NCBI GenBank assembly: GCA_907163375.1 | Contig: CAJQUW010004740.1 | Span: 201,501 to 265,500 of the forward strand | Direction of reading: 5' to 3' | Length of the DNA: 64,000 bases | DNA from: Prostheceraeus crozeri | Taxonomy: Eukaryota > Platyhelminthes > Polycladida > Euryleptidae | In this document: one piece after another, positions 24,901-39,900 of the stretch | Layout: every line of letters starts with the position of its first letter | Position numbering within the stretch: position 1 is the stretch's first letter | Position numbers and translations under genes: made by a program | Notes under the pieces: model-generated | Told to the model about the DNA's origin: nothing | What the model saw: the letters and a program-made list of their open reading frames with translations, nothing else | Databases searched by the model: none

Positions 24901-27900
24901 ATGCTGAGTTGGTCAATACGTTTGCTTTACTGAGAGACATCATCAAGCAGTTATAAAAGTGTTCTCTTCATAAATGACATTCAACATATGATTTTAGAAA
25001 AAAGATCCCCGAGTTCTTTTATTCAAATTTCATTACTTTGATATATTCCTGAATGTTAAATTTTTGCTGGAAAATAATGAAATACATTTTTCTAATCCAG
25101 CAACTGATTTATGCTGTACCAATTCATGCTGGATGCAATCATTGCCCCGCTAATACGCAGCTTTTGAATGGAGCTTGCTTTCATCACTCAAGGGTTTGCG
25201 GTTTTCTACTGTTCTGTTACAAAGGATGAAACAAAGAAGCATTTCATGGCACTTTCGAGCTGGCACTCTGCGATCTTGTCAGCCATATAAATAAACGCAG
25301 ATCAGCACGTTGATGTTGAACTATTTTTTAATTTTAATTTAAAGCTCAATATAACGATTTTCAAAATAAAAAAATACATAGTTGACCTCCGAAATCATTC
25401 GGTCAAGACTCAAGAACGCATCCTATAATTTTTTTATTTATTCTCTATCCTGCTATACTCAGGTTCATTAAATGCAATATTTTCTTCAAATGCGATCTTT
25501 GCGTTTATCGGGTATTACAGTATCACGAAAACCAGCAAGATAATGCTTTTGAATTTTGAAACCATATTTGCAGAAGTAAGATAAAACTCAAATGCAGAAT
25601 TTATGTCACAATTGGAACCATCGGAGAGAGTATACCTGTATTGAGAATTTCCTACTGTTTCTTAGGATTTGATGAGTTTATTTCGAAGATTCAAGGAGGG
25701 CGAATCAGCCCCTCTAATACTTCACCGAGAAAAGATAGCCTGATATATTATGTACCAGTTCATCATGAGATAATGTCCATTTTCCTGGATCCAACTCATT
25801 TGGACTACATCTTGAAAAGTAGCACTTCAGTGACATTTATGGGTCATGCATTGTTGCATGAAGTTTTTATTGGCATCTTCGATACTTGCTTCATTCTATT
25901 AAGCAAATTTTTCTTATTTCAGAACGTGATGAATCTAAGGGTGTGGTTCTACGACAAAATAAGGAGAGGAAACAAGACAAGAGAAACTCAGCCGGGGTAA
26001 GTTATTACACTGACTGGTTAACCATTGAACAAACAAAACATAATACTTGCCAAGATTGGATATTCCTCGTACTTTTCGTTACAAACTGATAATTAACCAA
26101 TTTTAGTTGTTGACATGTAATTTGAGAGAATGACAAGATGGAAATTATCTGGATTAATTTTATTGATGAACAAACACGATGCAGAGAGTTGAGATAACGA
26201 TATTTTGCATTTGTGATTCAAATGACTTCGTTTTCCAATAGGAGAAAGTGTGCATTTAGGAAATTTCAAGCCACTTAGTTGAGTTTGGCTTTGTATTGTT
26301 TACATGCAAATTGTATTTGAAGCGCATGCGCATTTTCGTAAAGACAAAGTTTCATTTACTTGCCTAATATTACTTGTATAGTGTGAAATTAAAGGCAGTC
26401 TTTCAAAGGGAAGGCATGAGAATAACGTATAATTGGATGGAAATTTTTCAGAATTCAGACTAATCAAGAATGGGCGTTTTTATGAAACTGAGACAGAATC
26501 GTTCCACATATATTTTAGAGAAAATGTATTATTCCTCTAATGCATGCTTAAATCCTTCTTTTCAAGTTTTGAAATGCGAATGCGAAAAGGTAGTACACTT
26601 TCTTCTTAGTGCAAAATGCAAAAGTGCATGTTCCAAACTTGACAAACAAATAAATGACCTCACTTCCCTCAAACATTTTTAAAGCTTCTTATATCTTACA
26701 GTGGTTGATGATTAGAAGAAATACGGTGACTGGAGCCAGTGAAGTAATTCGTGATCCGTTATGCGCTTCAGCATTTTTATGTGTTTCATCATCAAAACAA
26801 GTTTATAATTGCTGCATAAAGATCATTGTATGTGATTTCTAATGATTTGAAGATCATTTCTAAGAGATTCGAGAGTGCTCTAGTTCACCTGCACTGAAAT
26901 TCTGCGAAAGTTCTACAGAATTTTTTGTCGAATATTTGGCTTACAGTATTTGGCTAAATACACATCGAAGCATATTAGTAAATTCACGTGCTAATCTATT
27001 CGAGTTTCTCCAGTATGATTAAAGTGAGTCATGCAATCTCTGTCCATTATCTCTGTGGTGCTTTATAGTCCGGGAGCCAGCGTGAAGTTGTGCAGGGAAC
27101 GAGGTAGTACATAAAACTTTCACATAGCATAGTACACCTCTAACCTACTGCAAAACTTCGCGTCTGCCGGATCAGATCATTTGCTTTTCAGAAATAGAGA
27201 GGATAACACAATCCTATGTATTTCCAGTGGTAAAATTGTAACATTTAAGGTGTTGACTCCATTTTTTCGAGTTTTTGCTCATAAAAGTTACACAAATTGG
27301 TATTTTGTTGAACTGGTTATTATAGAAATCATCTACAGATCATGATCTTTCAAATGAGTTATCATTCAGTGACAGAGGATGAAGTAAAGTGTACAAACAG
27401 ACACTTTTCGTTAAAGTATATCAACAATTTTCCTGAAATTTCTATGTTAAAATTTGCAGTTACACCAACGAAAAGTGTCTGTTTCTACACTTTACTTCAT
27501 CCTCTGTCACTGAATGATAACTCATTTGAAAGATCATGATCTGTAGATGATTTCTATAATAACCAGTTCAACAAAATACCAATTTGTGTAACTTTTATGA
27601 GCAAAAACTCGAAAAAATGGAGTCAACACCTTAAATGTCACAATTTTACCACTGGAAATACATAGGATTTTGTTATCCTCTCTATTTCTGAAAAGCAAAT
27701 GATCTGATCCGGCAGACGCGAAGTTTTGCAGTAGGTTAGAGGTGTACTATGCTATGTGAAAGTTTTATCTACTACCTCGTTCCCTGCACAACTTCACGCT
27801 GGCTCCCGGACTATTAGGCAATCATTCCTTTTTAAATAAAGATCATACTTTTGTTTGCTCTGCTACACAATGTGGTGCGATACGAGAATATGAGAATTTT

Positions 27901-30900
27901 GAGAAATGTTTTATGTGCCTGACATAAATTATCGATCTAAATACATTTGTGAAGCAAAATTTTGCTCATCGAAATTGATTTGCGCAACTTGAACGAATCA
28001 GAAATCGTACACTTGAATTAATTCCTTGGTTATATAATGCGCACAACTTCTCAACTGCAGGATTAGGGGACGATTATTTGAAAAGTAGGTTTTAAGAAGG
28101 TAGAGGATTCTCAGATTCGGCAACATCGACCCAAATTTAAAATATTTTTCTCACTTACTACTTATCATAGTAAATAGCCAGTAGTAAATATCGATATTTT
28201 CGTTCGATAGCGAACATGAACTGTCATTGGTTTATTCGTCTGTGGTACGTTTAGCAGATAGCACTGATTACAGAGATAAATAGCCTGGCCTGCGTGTTGG
28301 GGTCACTGCCAGGACTACTGTAGTCTCGAGGGAAAAGAAAATCAATTTTCCATTGAAAATAATGGAAATTGAAGTCTGGATTTTGGCGAACTAGAGCATT
28401 GACACCGCATAAAACGCACATAGTCAGAAAAATAGGTCGTGAGAAGTCGAACGGCATGAAGAGTATTTCCATTGGACAAATTCATCATAAAGGAAAGTTG
28501 AGTCAAAGATACGTACCTTTCACGTGGCAGGTCTGGCTGCATCTCACCGTTGAAGTTCGTGTGTTCCCTGATACTGCAATGCGAGCTTGGCCAATCATAC
28601 AAGCTAAAGAGACACAAACATCTATATCAAACTTTATCGCTTGTTGCCATTGCATACGATGGCTGAGACAGGATTGTGTCCGCTCTAGGCTAACACACAC
28701 CCAAATAAATCTATCTCTGTGCTAAAAGCATTTAGCAACTGCTTGGTGAGGAGCTTAGTAGCAGCTGCAATAGCAGCAGTCCATTCCATGTCTAGTCCAG
28801 TGAGAATGATTGGTACCTTCAAAGAGATGGATTCATTTGCGTGAGGTTTAGTCTAGAGCGGACAAAATCCTATCCAGCCATTGTATGCAAAGGTAGCAAG
28901 CGATAGAGATTGTTAACGATATGTTAACGGTACTTGGCTTGAGTGATTGCCCAAGCGCGCGCACTGCAGAAGCAGCTCTTATCAGAGGACCTACGTACTT
29001 TTCGCATGACAGATGAGTCTTCAATGTCTCAATTGTAGCTCGTGTGTTCTCTAATGCAACTTTCTTCATGTATTGCGCGTGCTTGGCCAATCACTTAAGC
29101 CACAGTGAAACGAATTATCTTCTTGTCAATCTCTATCACTCGCTACCATTGCATATAATGGCTGAGATATAGAATCATGTCACCTCTAGACTTACCCAGA
29201 CTGACGAAAAGGAATCCATTTCTGTGGCATTGATAGACTCAAATATTAAGTGCGGGTTTGTGGTCAAAAGAATTGTCCACATATAAACTTGGAACACCAT
29301 ATTCCATCGTAGTCATGAGAAAACACATAATTTCTTTTTTCACAATCAAGATACTTACTGTACATATCGATTGCAGATAAGCAAAACAGTCTGTTCTCCA
29401 GTCCATCAGCTTGCTTAGCCATTCTAGCAACGCCATTCGAGCCGTACTTTTGAGCTTTTGTAGGACCAAACTCAATGGTTATGGCAGTCAAGTGGTTGTT
29501 CGAGATTGTGGATATTTTTCTTTTCTAAATTCAAGATTTATTCATATGACTTTGCTGTGACTGGAGTTGATTTGAACGAATTGATTGCTGTGTGCCTACA
29601 CCATTGTGAGTTGATTATGCCGAGTGTATGACCAATTACTGTGACTATCTATGAGATAAAACAGAGCATATTAATGGAGCTACATGGAACAAGAAAAAGC
29701 ATTGTTACTTATAATTAAAGGATCATTTGATAATCAAAGTTCGTGCTCAAAATCCGCTATCAAATAATGTTCATGAAAATTTTCTAGTGTCACAATGCAA
29801 TACTAGTAAATTCGTCTGGAACATAGTCGTACACCTCGGCTGTGATGCCCATCTGTGATTCCACGATCCTTCGACCCTCATGTAAATTAGCGTGTGCTGC
29901 TTTTTAAAGTCCACTGCCGGAGGCAACAATACGCCTATTCTATGTTTTAAGTGGAGTATATGAATGGGCACTGGAGAATGAAAAATTAACGCAAGATCAA
30001 CGACGATTTGGTTCCATAAACTAATTATCATGTCCATCAAATTGTTGCTTGATATAACTTTAGATGTTAAATCATTTTGAGGAAGCTTTTGAGAAGAAGA
30101 TAGGCTTCACATTCTGCACAAGATGCCTTCACATTCCTCAGGAAAAAAGTAAAGAATTCCCGTGAAACTGAATTGCAATTATATTGATTTTTAAAAAATG
30201 AATCTCCTTTTGATATTTTATAAATAAAAAGAGCCACGGAATTCATTAAGATCTATTAGCACTAGACCTTTCGTCTAATCTCAACGGGTGCTATTTTTCG
30301 ACAGAAAGAAGCCTCAGACGCAAACTTAGATACAAAATTTGAATCATTCATAACAGATACTTGGGATAATATAGAGATATCCTTATACATGAGCATAATA
30401 GAAATCAAAGCATAGCAATACTGTGTTGGAGAGAGTGATGGAACACGCCCCAAAGTGTCTTGATAAACCTCAGAAGTGTCCCCCAAGATCGACAAATATT
30501 CCATCCAGCAGTGTTACTCGACATCTCCAAATTTGTGATGCTTCCTCGAATGATGCCAGAAGAAGGTTTTCCGTGATATACGAGTGCGCGCGGTATAACA
30601 TCCATTCAATTACAAAGTATACCAGATTATTACGATTATTACATAGCTGTAAAATCGTATTTCAGAATCCCTTCCATTTTTGATAAAATTGCTTCCCAGG
30701 GAAAATCTAGGTAGAGATAAGTCCCCGAGATTCATCAAATAATTTCCCTCTCTATATCCCATAGAATCGCATTGCCATCCCTATCCATTACATAGAGGTT
30801 CTCATTATCTAACGAAGGAGTCCAGTGAGATTGGACGAAAGGTCTCGTGCTAATAGATCTAAATGAATTTCGTGACTCTTTGTATTTATATTGATTTTGA

Positions 30901-33900
30901 TGATAATGAATTTGGGTTTTGGTTGTACTACATTAAATAATGCATTTCAGATTAAAAAATCAAAGTTGTGGACCAATGTTGGGGTTTATTTGAGCTACAT
31001 CATTAAAATCATTGTGCACAGACTATATACAGATCAGATATTGCAAGCAGAAGACAGTAGACTATCATTACCATTGCATCAATTATGACGTCTCATTCTA
31101 AACCACTGATTTATCGATAAGACTGCGCAAGTGTTTCAGATGCATTTTGAAAACAGATGCCCTTTTATCAGAATTCTGTAAATCTGATTAGAATAAGATT
31201 ATGTGGCAATGATGATCAGATTAAAATTGTTTCTCGATAAATCAAATTGTCTTGAGAACTTTTCCAAAACAAAAGCAATTTCCTAAGTATTGTAAAAATT
31301 TAGGCAAAATATTGCCTAAATACGCAAGACAAAAACAGATAATATTTATCTTCCCTGAATATCATTGCTGGCATCTCGTGCAATAATTAGTGCTATTTAG
31401 TACACAATATGCGGATGATGTTCGCTGGAGATGAAAGTTTTTGATGACTATGTTGACTTCTATTGTTTATCTCACAAATATGTGCGGTTAGACAAATGCG
31501 TCCATGATGACCCTAATCGACCCTTTTCAGTTATTGTCTGATCCATCGTTTTGAAGTCATGAATTCAACAAGGGTTCCCACTTGGCTCGTAACAATGTAC
31601 ACAGACATTTATTTTCCGGCGACGACTTTGATCTACATCAACGATCATCTATCTTTGTAATGCAACAAAACATAGATTCTAAAACAGTCAAATATATTTA
31701 ACGACTAGCGAGCTCACAAAGGAAGTGTTTCGAGGAAGATGAATGGTACGTGATTACGTGATGCGACCTTCGATTCGTAGGCGAGAGTAATCTTTTATCT
31801 CGTGTTCCTCGGCAAAGTGCATGCTATCCTCAAACAATTTGCGAGTAAAGGATAATCTTAAAGGCATGTTGTCATGAAATTCGTTAACTGCAAAACAGAA
31901 AGAAAAAAAGTGTAGAAGAAACAGATAGAAAATGATTACATTGTCTTCAAACGAAGATTTGCTATTATTTCCTACCCTCAGTTTGCAAAGACGCGACTGA
32001 GAGCAAAGATGTCATCTGGCTTTTCTATACTGAAATGGCTGTATCTTATTTATACAGTTTGAACAATAGACAACTGTTGATACATCGATAATTAATTGTT
32101 TTTGGTGTCTAGGAATATAATGATGCACAATTCATATCAGATGAACTGAAGTATGAACATTCATTATAGAACAATGAATTCAGGAGCCATGAACACAGAA
32201 AATGGCAAGTGGCGCGTCTTAATTGCTTCTATCCAACCATGCGATAGTACAAATATCATCAGTGTTTTCGACATTAAAAGTTAAAGAGTAATTGAACTTG
32301 TTGAAGAGGTCGCGGTCATATAAGGATTACATTTCACCAGGGAAGCGATGTCGAAGTCAACAAAGAGTGGTAAAAATATACCGTTTTGACTTCAGATTGC
32401 AGACGATTTCTAATCGGAAAAATGCAAATTTTCATTTGTCTCAACTCGCAAATTCAATGCTTTAACATTAATAGAATTTCTCTTAGAAAATCAAAGTATT
32501 TTTAATAAGTCTCCTTTGATTATCTTTTGTCAGAGTACTGATACATTGAAAAATCGATAAAGTGTAATTTGATGAAATAGTCTTTTTCTACGGTTAAACA
32601 TTTCTTAAGTTTGATGACAGATAACCAATAGCCAAATTCAACTGACTCTATACTCTCTAAAGTCTTCGATTTTCAAACAACAGCACCTTTACTGTGCTCA
32701 TCATTGAGTATCGAAAGCTTATATTGCAAGACTTTCAATGTTAGCGATGGAAGAATTTCTCCAAAGTCCTAGTCAACGTCTCCAAAGTGCAGTGGTAAAC
32801 AGAGAAAAACGAAGTGCACTGATGTATGTACTAATTTGTAGGCCTACTTATGTATGCTAATATTGAGCTAGCGATGAGATGAAGCGGTTAGCGCCGCGTT
32901 CAACTCGTTGGAAATAATATTCAATCCTGATTCGAAAATTTGTGCGGACAATCTAACGGCGCGGTGAATGAGTTGAGTTATCTGTCAGCGCTGTTATTGT
33001 CGGCGATTGGCGCTGCGTTAAACGTCAGCGCTGAACTTCAAATATTTTATGATATTTGTAACCCAAACTTGAACCGCGCTGTAATCACCGCCCCTGTCCG
33101 AGTTGCTCCTATATTAAACAACAAATATCTGCTACATTTTCTTACATTCATATTAGAAAGAAAAATTACAACTGTGAGGTATCTGTCGATTTCTACGCAT
33201 GTTCAATAACATGTTCTTCGAAAATGCTAAAGTTGACGAATACAATGAATTCTTTACATGAATTACAATGAAGTCTTTAACTCATGTGACATGGGGAGAT
33301 TCTTTGTGATTCTTTTCAAGTTTGCTTTGATAATTATTTCAATGCTTCCTTATTAGAGCCTATACCAATATTTCAAGAAGGCTGTTGTCACATTAGAATG
33401 GCTCAATACTATATTCTCAGTTATTCTATGGATACCCAGTGATACTAATTGCTATATTCTTATGCAATTGGATTTTGTAATTATGACTTCCCCGTCGCAT
33501 GTTCAGTATAGGCTAAGTCATTTCTCAATTAGCAAATGTGACAATGATTGAATTTCGCAAACTCACTAACTATAGACATTTAATTGGGACACTATATTGA
33601 ATGCATTGTAAATTAATAAATAACAAAAAATGTGAAATGTTTCCACGTCACTTCTCATAAGTCTGTCTGATTGAAAATGTTTCAGATTATACCTTTAACT
33701 GATACAGCAAATTTGAAAGTCCCAAACCGCCAGCGACGGGCTTCCTTCAGTCTGCTATTTCCGTCTAGTAGGCTTCTTGAAGCTGAGGCTTCTCAGGCAA
33801 GTTGCAGCATGCTACTGTTGAATGTCGTTAAAGCATGCTTCGTTATAGCATGGAACAAGTGGTCATCAATATGCTGCTGACTTGATAGATGTTGTCTGTC

Positions 33901-36900
33901 CACGATAATATACTGCCCGACGTCGTTTATGTTGAATTTGTGCATTTATTGGTATGGGAAACAGGCAAAGGCAGACTGCGATGCGATGTCGCGATCATTG
34001 CCATGGCGCTACGATTGTATTTGTTGGTTTTTCTTTAAAAGCGCAGTTTCGGTCACTCAGTGTATTAGAACAGGGAATGTAGACATTATGTTATCAATAT
34101 GTTGATTTGTTTGGTGAAAAAATGCGTGAATGGTTTCACTAGACGTCTTCAATGTATCCATCGAAATTTACCATTTTCTCATCTACAACTGGTATGCTTG
34201 AATACCGTCCATTGAACCGTTGTACTCTTAATAATATATTTGAACAATGCCAGTGAATGTACAAAGAACAACAGGAAAATGCAATTTTGTTATGCTCAAT
34301 CTGAGCACCATGAATTAATAAAAGTAATCGATGATGAGTGCTTTTGTATGCTTCCATTCCAAAAAACCATTTTTTGCGATGCCTTGTTTATGGCTTCTTT
34401 CTTATCTATACTATTCTTTGATGCCGAGTACTAAAATCCATTTATTGCGCTCTTTATTTCTGAATGAATATCATGTCCAAAAGGATAATCACATTCCCTC
34501 GACGAAATATAATTATCATCGTCTGCATCACTATACTGCATGTATTCACATCATAGTGAAATGTACCATTGTTTTATAAATTCGGAGACAATAATGATGA
34601 ACCTTAATATCATTTATACAAACCATCACATGGTTGCGATATCTTCATTTTGTCATTCACAAGAATATTGCTCACGAATTTGGATACTGGTATCTTTTGA
34701 TGACATCAGGCGTGTCTAAATATCATTAATTCGCCTCTCCTTCAACCATATTTCCATTTCTGTGATAATGAAGACTCCGGCAGTAACAGCATAAATCTTT
34801 GCTTCTGAAAAGCAATGCTAATCAAAGAGATGAATCCGAGTCTGAGCAAAGACGGGAATTTAATGGAAAATAACCTCCATCTACTTCGTGAAATTGTTTT
34901 ACTTATTCTTCTAATTCATCAACGGATTTTTCTCTTATTAATCCGACGCTGAGTACTTTTACATATGTAATACAGCCGAACCTCTGCATAGTGAACTCTA
35001 CAAAGTGATCCATTCTCATAGTGAATTAAATTTTTGATCCCATCAAAAATGGTAGTATACTTTGCGCTTGTTACATAGCTACATAGTGAATATATTATCT
35101 AGTCCCTTTGTTGTATCTCTGCATAATGAATATTTTACTTCAAGTTTCTTTTGATCTTTAATTATACTTAGTAATTAATACGCATCCCATGTACCTGTAT
35201 TGCCTTTATTGGGGCGAGTAGTTCGATGATGCTCGTTACTCCAAAGTTTCCTAAATTATTAAAGTCTACCGGTATGAGTCTACAATCTGAATTTAGATAC
35301 AAATCAATAGTTAATATAGCCAATAGTTTCAAGTTTACTTGTGCTATATATGCGGTTTTTCAAGCGTTCCGACTTTTGAGTCAGATCAGGGAATTGCTTA
35401 ATAGGAAAAGAGACCTTGCAGCTTGATCAACAAGCTTTTGATCGAGTAGCAAAAATGATTGCTTCTGTTGACGAGCGACGTACGGTACGGACTCGAATTG
35501 GCAGATTATTAATGGCGAATGTAGCTTATACTGTATGCAGCACTGATTATTTTATAATAGTTACATTTCGCATCTTGAGTTTACATTATCATTTAATGCG
35601 ATATTGTGATGTAATACAGTATTACTGGTAATTACCTCTATAGAATTTGTTTTCTAAATGCATGTATTAGCTTAAATTATTTTGTATGATTGTTTTGACT
35701 CTATATCATTACTTTTAAACCAATATTACATCAAATATTGGAAAACCACCTTATAGTGAATTTTTATCTGATCCCCTGAAATTCACTATGCAGAGATTCG
35801 ACTGCAATACGTGAATCCAATCAAGGAACCCTATAAATACTCCGATTTTCTAATTGCATACAATGCCAAAAGAACGTTTACACTCTGCTTCAATGAAGAT
35901 ATCGTTAACAGCGATTATATTCGATTACAATCAAGGGAATGAATATATTACATTATTTGAGTTTCATGCTTAATATTTCCTTTATTGATGGAATAATCCA
36001 ATGCGCGTTCTTTTATCATGTCCTGTACATGAAATACAGAACTTTAGACCTATATCGTTAAACCCACAATTGAATGAGATTTAATTTACTACAACTAAAT
36101 GTATTTCTGCTGGCAAATAATAGTTCCAGACGGACTGTAGTCATGTAGTAATATAAAACAACAATATCTTTGCAAGATGATATATAATTTTGTAAGCCAG
36201 TTTGTGGAGCCTTTTCTCCTGAAGTCTAGTAATCAGTCTCTAAAAAAACAAATTTACAGAACTTGGCTTCATTTTTGCTTCTATTTCATACTTCTACGTC
36301 CAAGTGAGGTCGTATTAAGGAAGCTTAAATTGAAGTACGGAATAAAAACTACAAAAGCACATTTCAAAGACTTTCAAAATTCACAATTACGAAGCATTTT
36401 TGATTGCAGATGTAATTTGTCATTGGCATTGCACCTTATTGTTTTGATAAGGTTAGCATTCCATTCAGAGTGTCAATACAATAGAAAGTTAAAATTTGCT
36501 GATAAGTGTGAAACTATTTCTTTGGAACCACCCATATACACTATAATATTAGATATTGCGTCTTTGAAAATGCAACTGTTGTATTAATGACATTCTGAGT
36601 CTTTTAGTTTTGAATATCTCATAAATAAATGAATTGTTCTAATATTTCCAATTAAATGTTTATAACAGGAAGACCACATCATTGATGTGTACCACTTTGG
36701 AAACTTTGAGGCGCAGACTAATATACAGTTCGAAGGTCCGTACAGAGTAAGTATAATTTGACACCTGGAAATGTTGGAGGTTTTGGGCACCACATGCGTC
36801 ATTTTCTGTCATTTTCGTGTTGGAATTTCCTACATGACATGCACGTCACAGACGACTACACCGTGGTGAAGTTGTAACAATGGCAACGGTACACGCATAG

Positions 36901-39900
36901 CTCATTATGACAAACTGGTGGTCATGCCTTATGTGTATGTAAGCCACGTTAAACTAAGTGATTCTTAGAACATCGGTTAGTTCAAGGTCAGTCATGATTG
37001 AGAGATTGAAAGGAGGGTTTAAAGCAGAGCCGAGAATTGAAAAACTCACGTGTGTCCAACCGCGGACTAAACTTTCATTAGAATATAAACTATTTAAATT
37101 TCTAAGATATTTTTGCCGCAACACGTTTCATCAAGTGGAGATTGATGGCATGCTGACTAGTTTGCTCGCTATTATACTCAGATGGTGTTTTGGAAGGAAT
37201 AGAAGAGCAAGTTTGGTATCGAAGAGGATTTTAATGAACACATGATTAGTTAGCGTGCATGCAGACCAACGAATCCACTTAATGAAGGCAAAATTGATTC
37301 CTGTTTCTTCATTTCCTAATACTCTGTTAGTAACGTGTTGGACTGTTGGTTCTAAATATACGAATAGAGCTTCTACTCAAACGAACAAGTTATTCAGACA
37401 TTCAGGGCTTAGCTGGAAGGCTCAAAGATTCAAAAGGTTAAAAAAATTAAAAAGTCTTCTTTATGCTTAGATGCACGTTAAACGAGACGCCTCTCTTCCG
37501 CGTTAAATTTGTTCCACTCTCATTCTTCTTGTTCTAAGAAAGAGTGCTAAGAAAATATGCAGAGTGTGCCTATTAACTAGTCTTAAATTTGAACCGACCA
37601 AAGTTTGAGCCCAATTCTCCCACACTCAAAGCGAACACTCTACCACAAGGCCACTGCGAAGGTGACATCAGAGATAATCGAACATTTATTAGTTGGTCCA
37701 AGCAGACAATGTAAACCTATGAATATAGCCTATGAAGAATAACTTTATTATGAGTGCGCTAAACAGCAGGGTGTAGCCTAATTTATCATTTGTTCTTTTC
37801 GATTTCCTTCTTTGTTGAATCTAAGTGTTCTATGTCATCAGTTACCACTGCTCAGTGCATGTCGCTGCTTGTGAACGCGCGCAATCATAATGCGGTCATT
37901 ATTCGATCAAGGAAGCTGCTATCTAATGCGATAAGCTGGTCCTTTAGCGTCTTTGTTTCGGTCAACCCACCAACGAATTTCCGGCACATATTTGGTTCTT
38001 ATCTGTGACAATTATATTCCCCCAACAACACGCAGTTAAACTGATAATCTTTCCGCCTGCGTTAGACTCCAGGGCGTCTGGTCATAAACTGATAAAGACT
38101 GACCTCATCGTATGTCTCTAATAATATGGTTTATATACATAACAATCAATTGTAGCTTCTGCAACCCATACTTTTGGAAGCGTGTTGCTTGTTATATATA
38201 GTTAACAAAATATTTTTTCTTCATGGAAACAGATTGAAGAAGATAGAGAGCCAAATATCATTTCATGAAGCGGTTCTCTCCCGTCTTGAATACATTGAAA
38301 AAGTCCTTAGAATGTTTTATCATAGGCATGAAAAGAGCTAGGGCCGGAGTGGGTCGCGGACTAGGAATCAATGACCGGGATGAGGTTGCTACCTCATAAT
38401 CAGGTCTGATTGCTGTTCCGTTATTATATCACTTGTTTAAGGCTTCGTCCGCTACTTAGAAGAGAGGAATATCTAATTATTAATGTATCCTTAGTAATGA
38501 TGAATGACCAAGTATGAGAATTTTAGACGTCCAGCTTTTCTCATCTATTTGAATGTCTGAGACAAAACACTAAAGCTTTTCATTCTTTTCAACAAATGCA
38601 GATGACTGACCGTTTTGTGATTGTGGATTAAATGTTGCGCGTCCAGTCTTCATTAAATTGAGTCGAGGTTTTTAACCGATGTCTACGGCTATTTCTATGC
38701 TTGCAATGCTCCGGATTCTGTTGCATTCTAGTCAGCAATAGAACTAACCACCTTCAAGTTTCAACAATTCCTTTTTATCAATTGAGAATGCTAAATTGTC
38801 AAGATGGAGCCTAAAATAGTGCATCAGTCTGGAGAAGAGTGAGCAATCATATTTTTAATTTCTTTCTATCTTTGGTCATCCATATTACAAATGAGGAGAT
38901 TATCAAATCCATCATCTCTGAAAGAAAGAAAAGCCTCTTAAAGTATCAGAAATGGCATCGCAAATCTCTCCAAAATATGTTACACCTTTTGCATTTCAAT
39001 ATGGAGTTGCTGCCATTTAATGTGTTTAAATAAAATGTTAATAATAGGCATACACATGGATGTTAATAGTTTTTTCATAAGAGAGAAGTAAAAAAACGAT
39101 GGAATTTTTCATTTTAGTAACACACTGCTGTGTTCGTTGAGTTGGATGAACGATGAAAGGAACCGAAAGCCATTTCTGGTTGATTTTTGCATTTATCATG
39201 ATTTGATTTCGGTTTGGTTCTGAAAACCGTGCAACATTTCGAATATGAGCCTCGCACCGGAATTGAATTGTTTTTTCTGGTTCCTTGAATTTGAGGAAGA
39301 ACGGTCTCGGCTCCTTGAATTTGAGGAATAACAGTTCCGGTTCCTTGAACTTTGGAAACAGTGACTCCGGTTCCTTGAATTTGAGAAAGAACGGTTTCGG
39401 CTCCTTGAACTTTGGAAACAGTGACTCCGGTTCGATTATTGAAAATAGTAGTACTGTAACTGTGGTTCCTCCAGAACCGCTTGATCCTTGATTCTAGCTG
39501 ATGTTTGAAGAAATAGATTGGAAGCAAATGTTTACTACTATTCAATACTATTTAGAGCAGTCATGCGTATGACCGTTGTGATTCTAGCTATTTTCAGTTG
39601 ATAAAAAGTGTTTACTGACTTGTGTTTTGTATGGAATGGCATCTGCCTAATGGAAGATGTACATTTACATTTTCTTTCTCTGCAATAACACACCTGTTAT
39701 AATATGCACTAATTGATGTTTTTAAATTTGTAATCGGTGTTTATGAAAATAATTTGGTGAAGAAAATGTTTTGATAAATCATGTAAACTTTGCCAGTGTG
39801 AGGCTAATAACAATTGCCGCTGAAATTCAACTGTCTGCGTTTATATATAGTGTTTCATGAAGTTGATCGGTGTAACTGCAAACATGCATATTTTACGAGA

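Larger units (their letters stand above)
9949..25922 (+). other. Intron 1 of the PLEKHG5-like gene
   Basis: A phase-1 intron, gtaataaa to cttatttcag, about 16 kb. It holds a SINE, a mariner-type transposon, a LINE scrap, two GGA tracts, a PLE and a truncated MITE. The remainder (for example 9949-11800, 12310-13840, 23065-25920) is AT-rich without recognisable features. Confidence 0.7.

Noticed and set aside
28369-28725. 118-codon ORF
   Set aside because: It lies entirely within repeat B, and other copies do not keep the frame.
32880-32940. GAAGCGGTTAGCGCCGCGTT as a SINE head
   Set aside because: No acceptable B box follows and no repeat copy was found.
36177-36587. 136-codon ORF in intron 2
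   Set aside because: No recognisable motif, no splice context, AT-rich composition; a chance ORF is likely.
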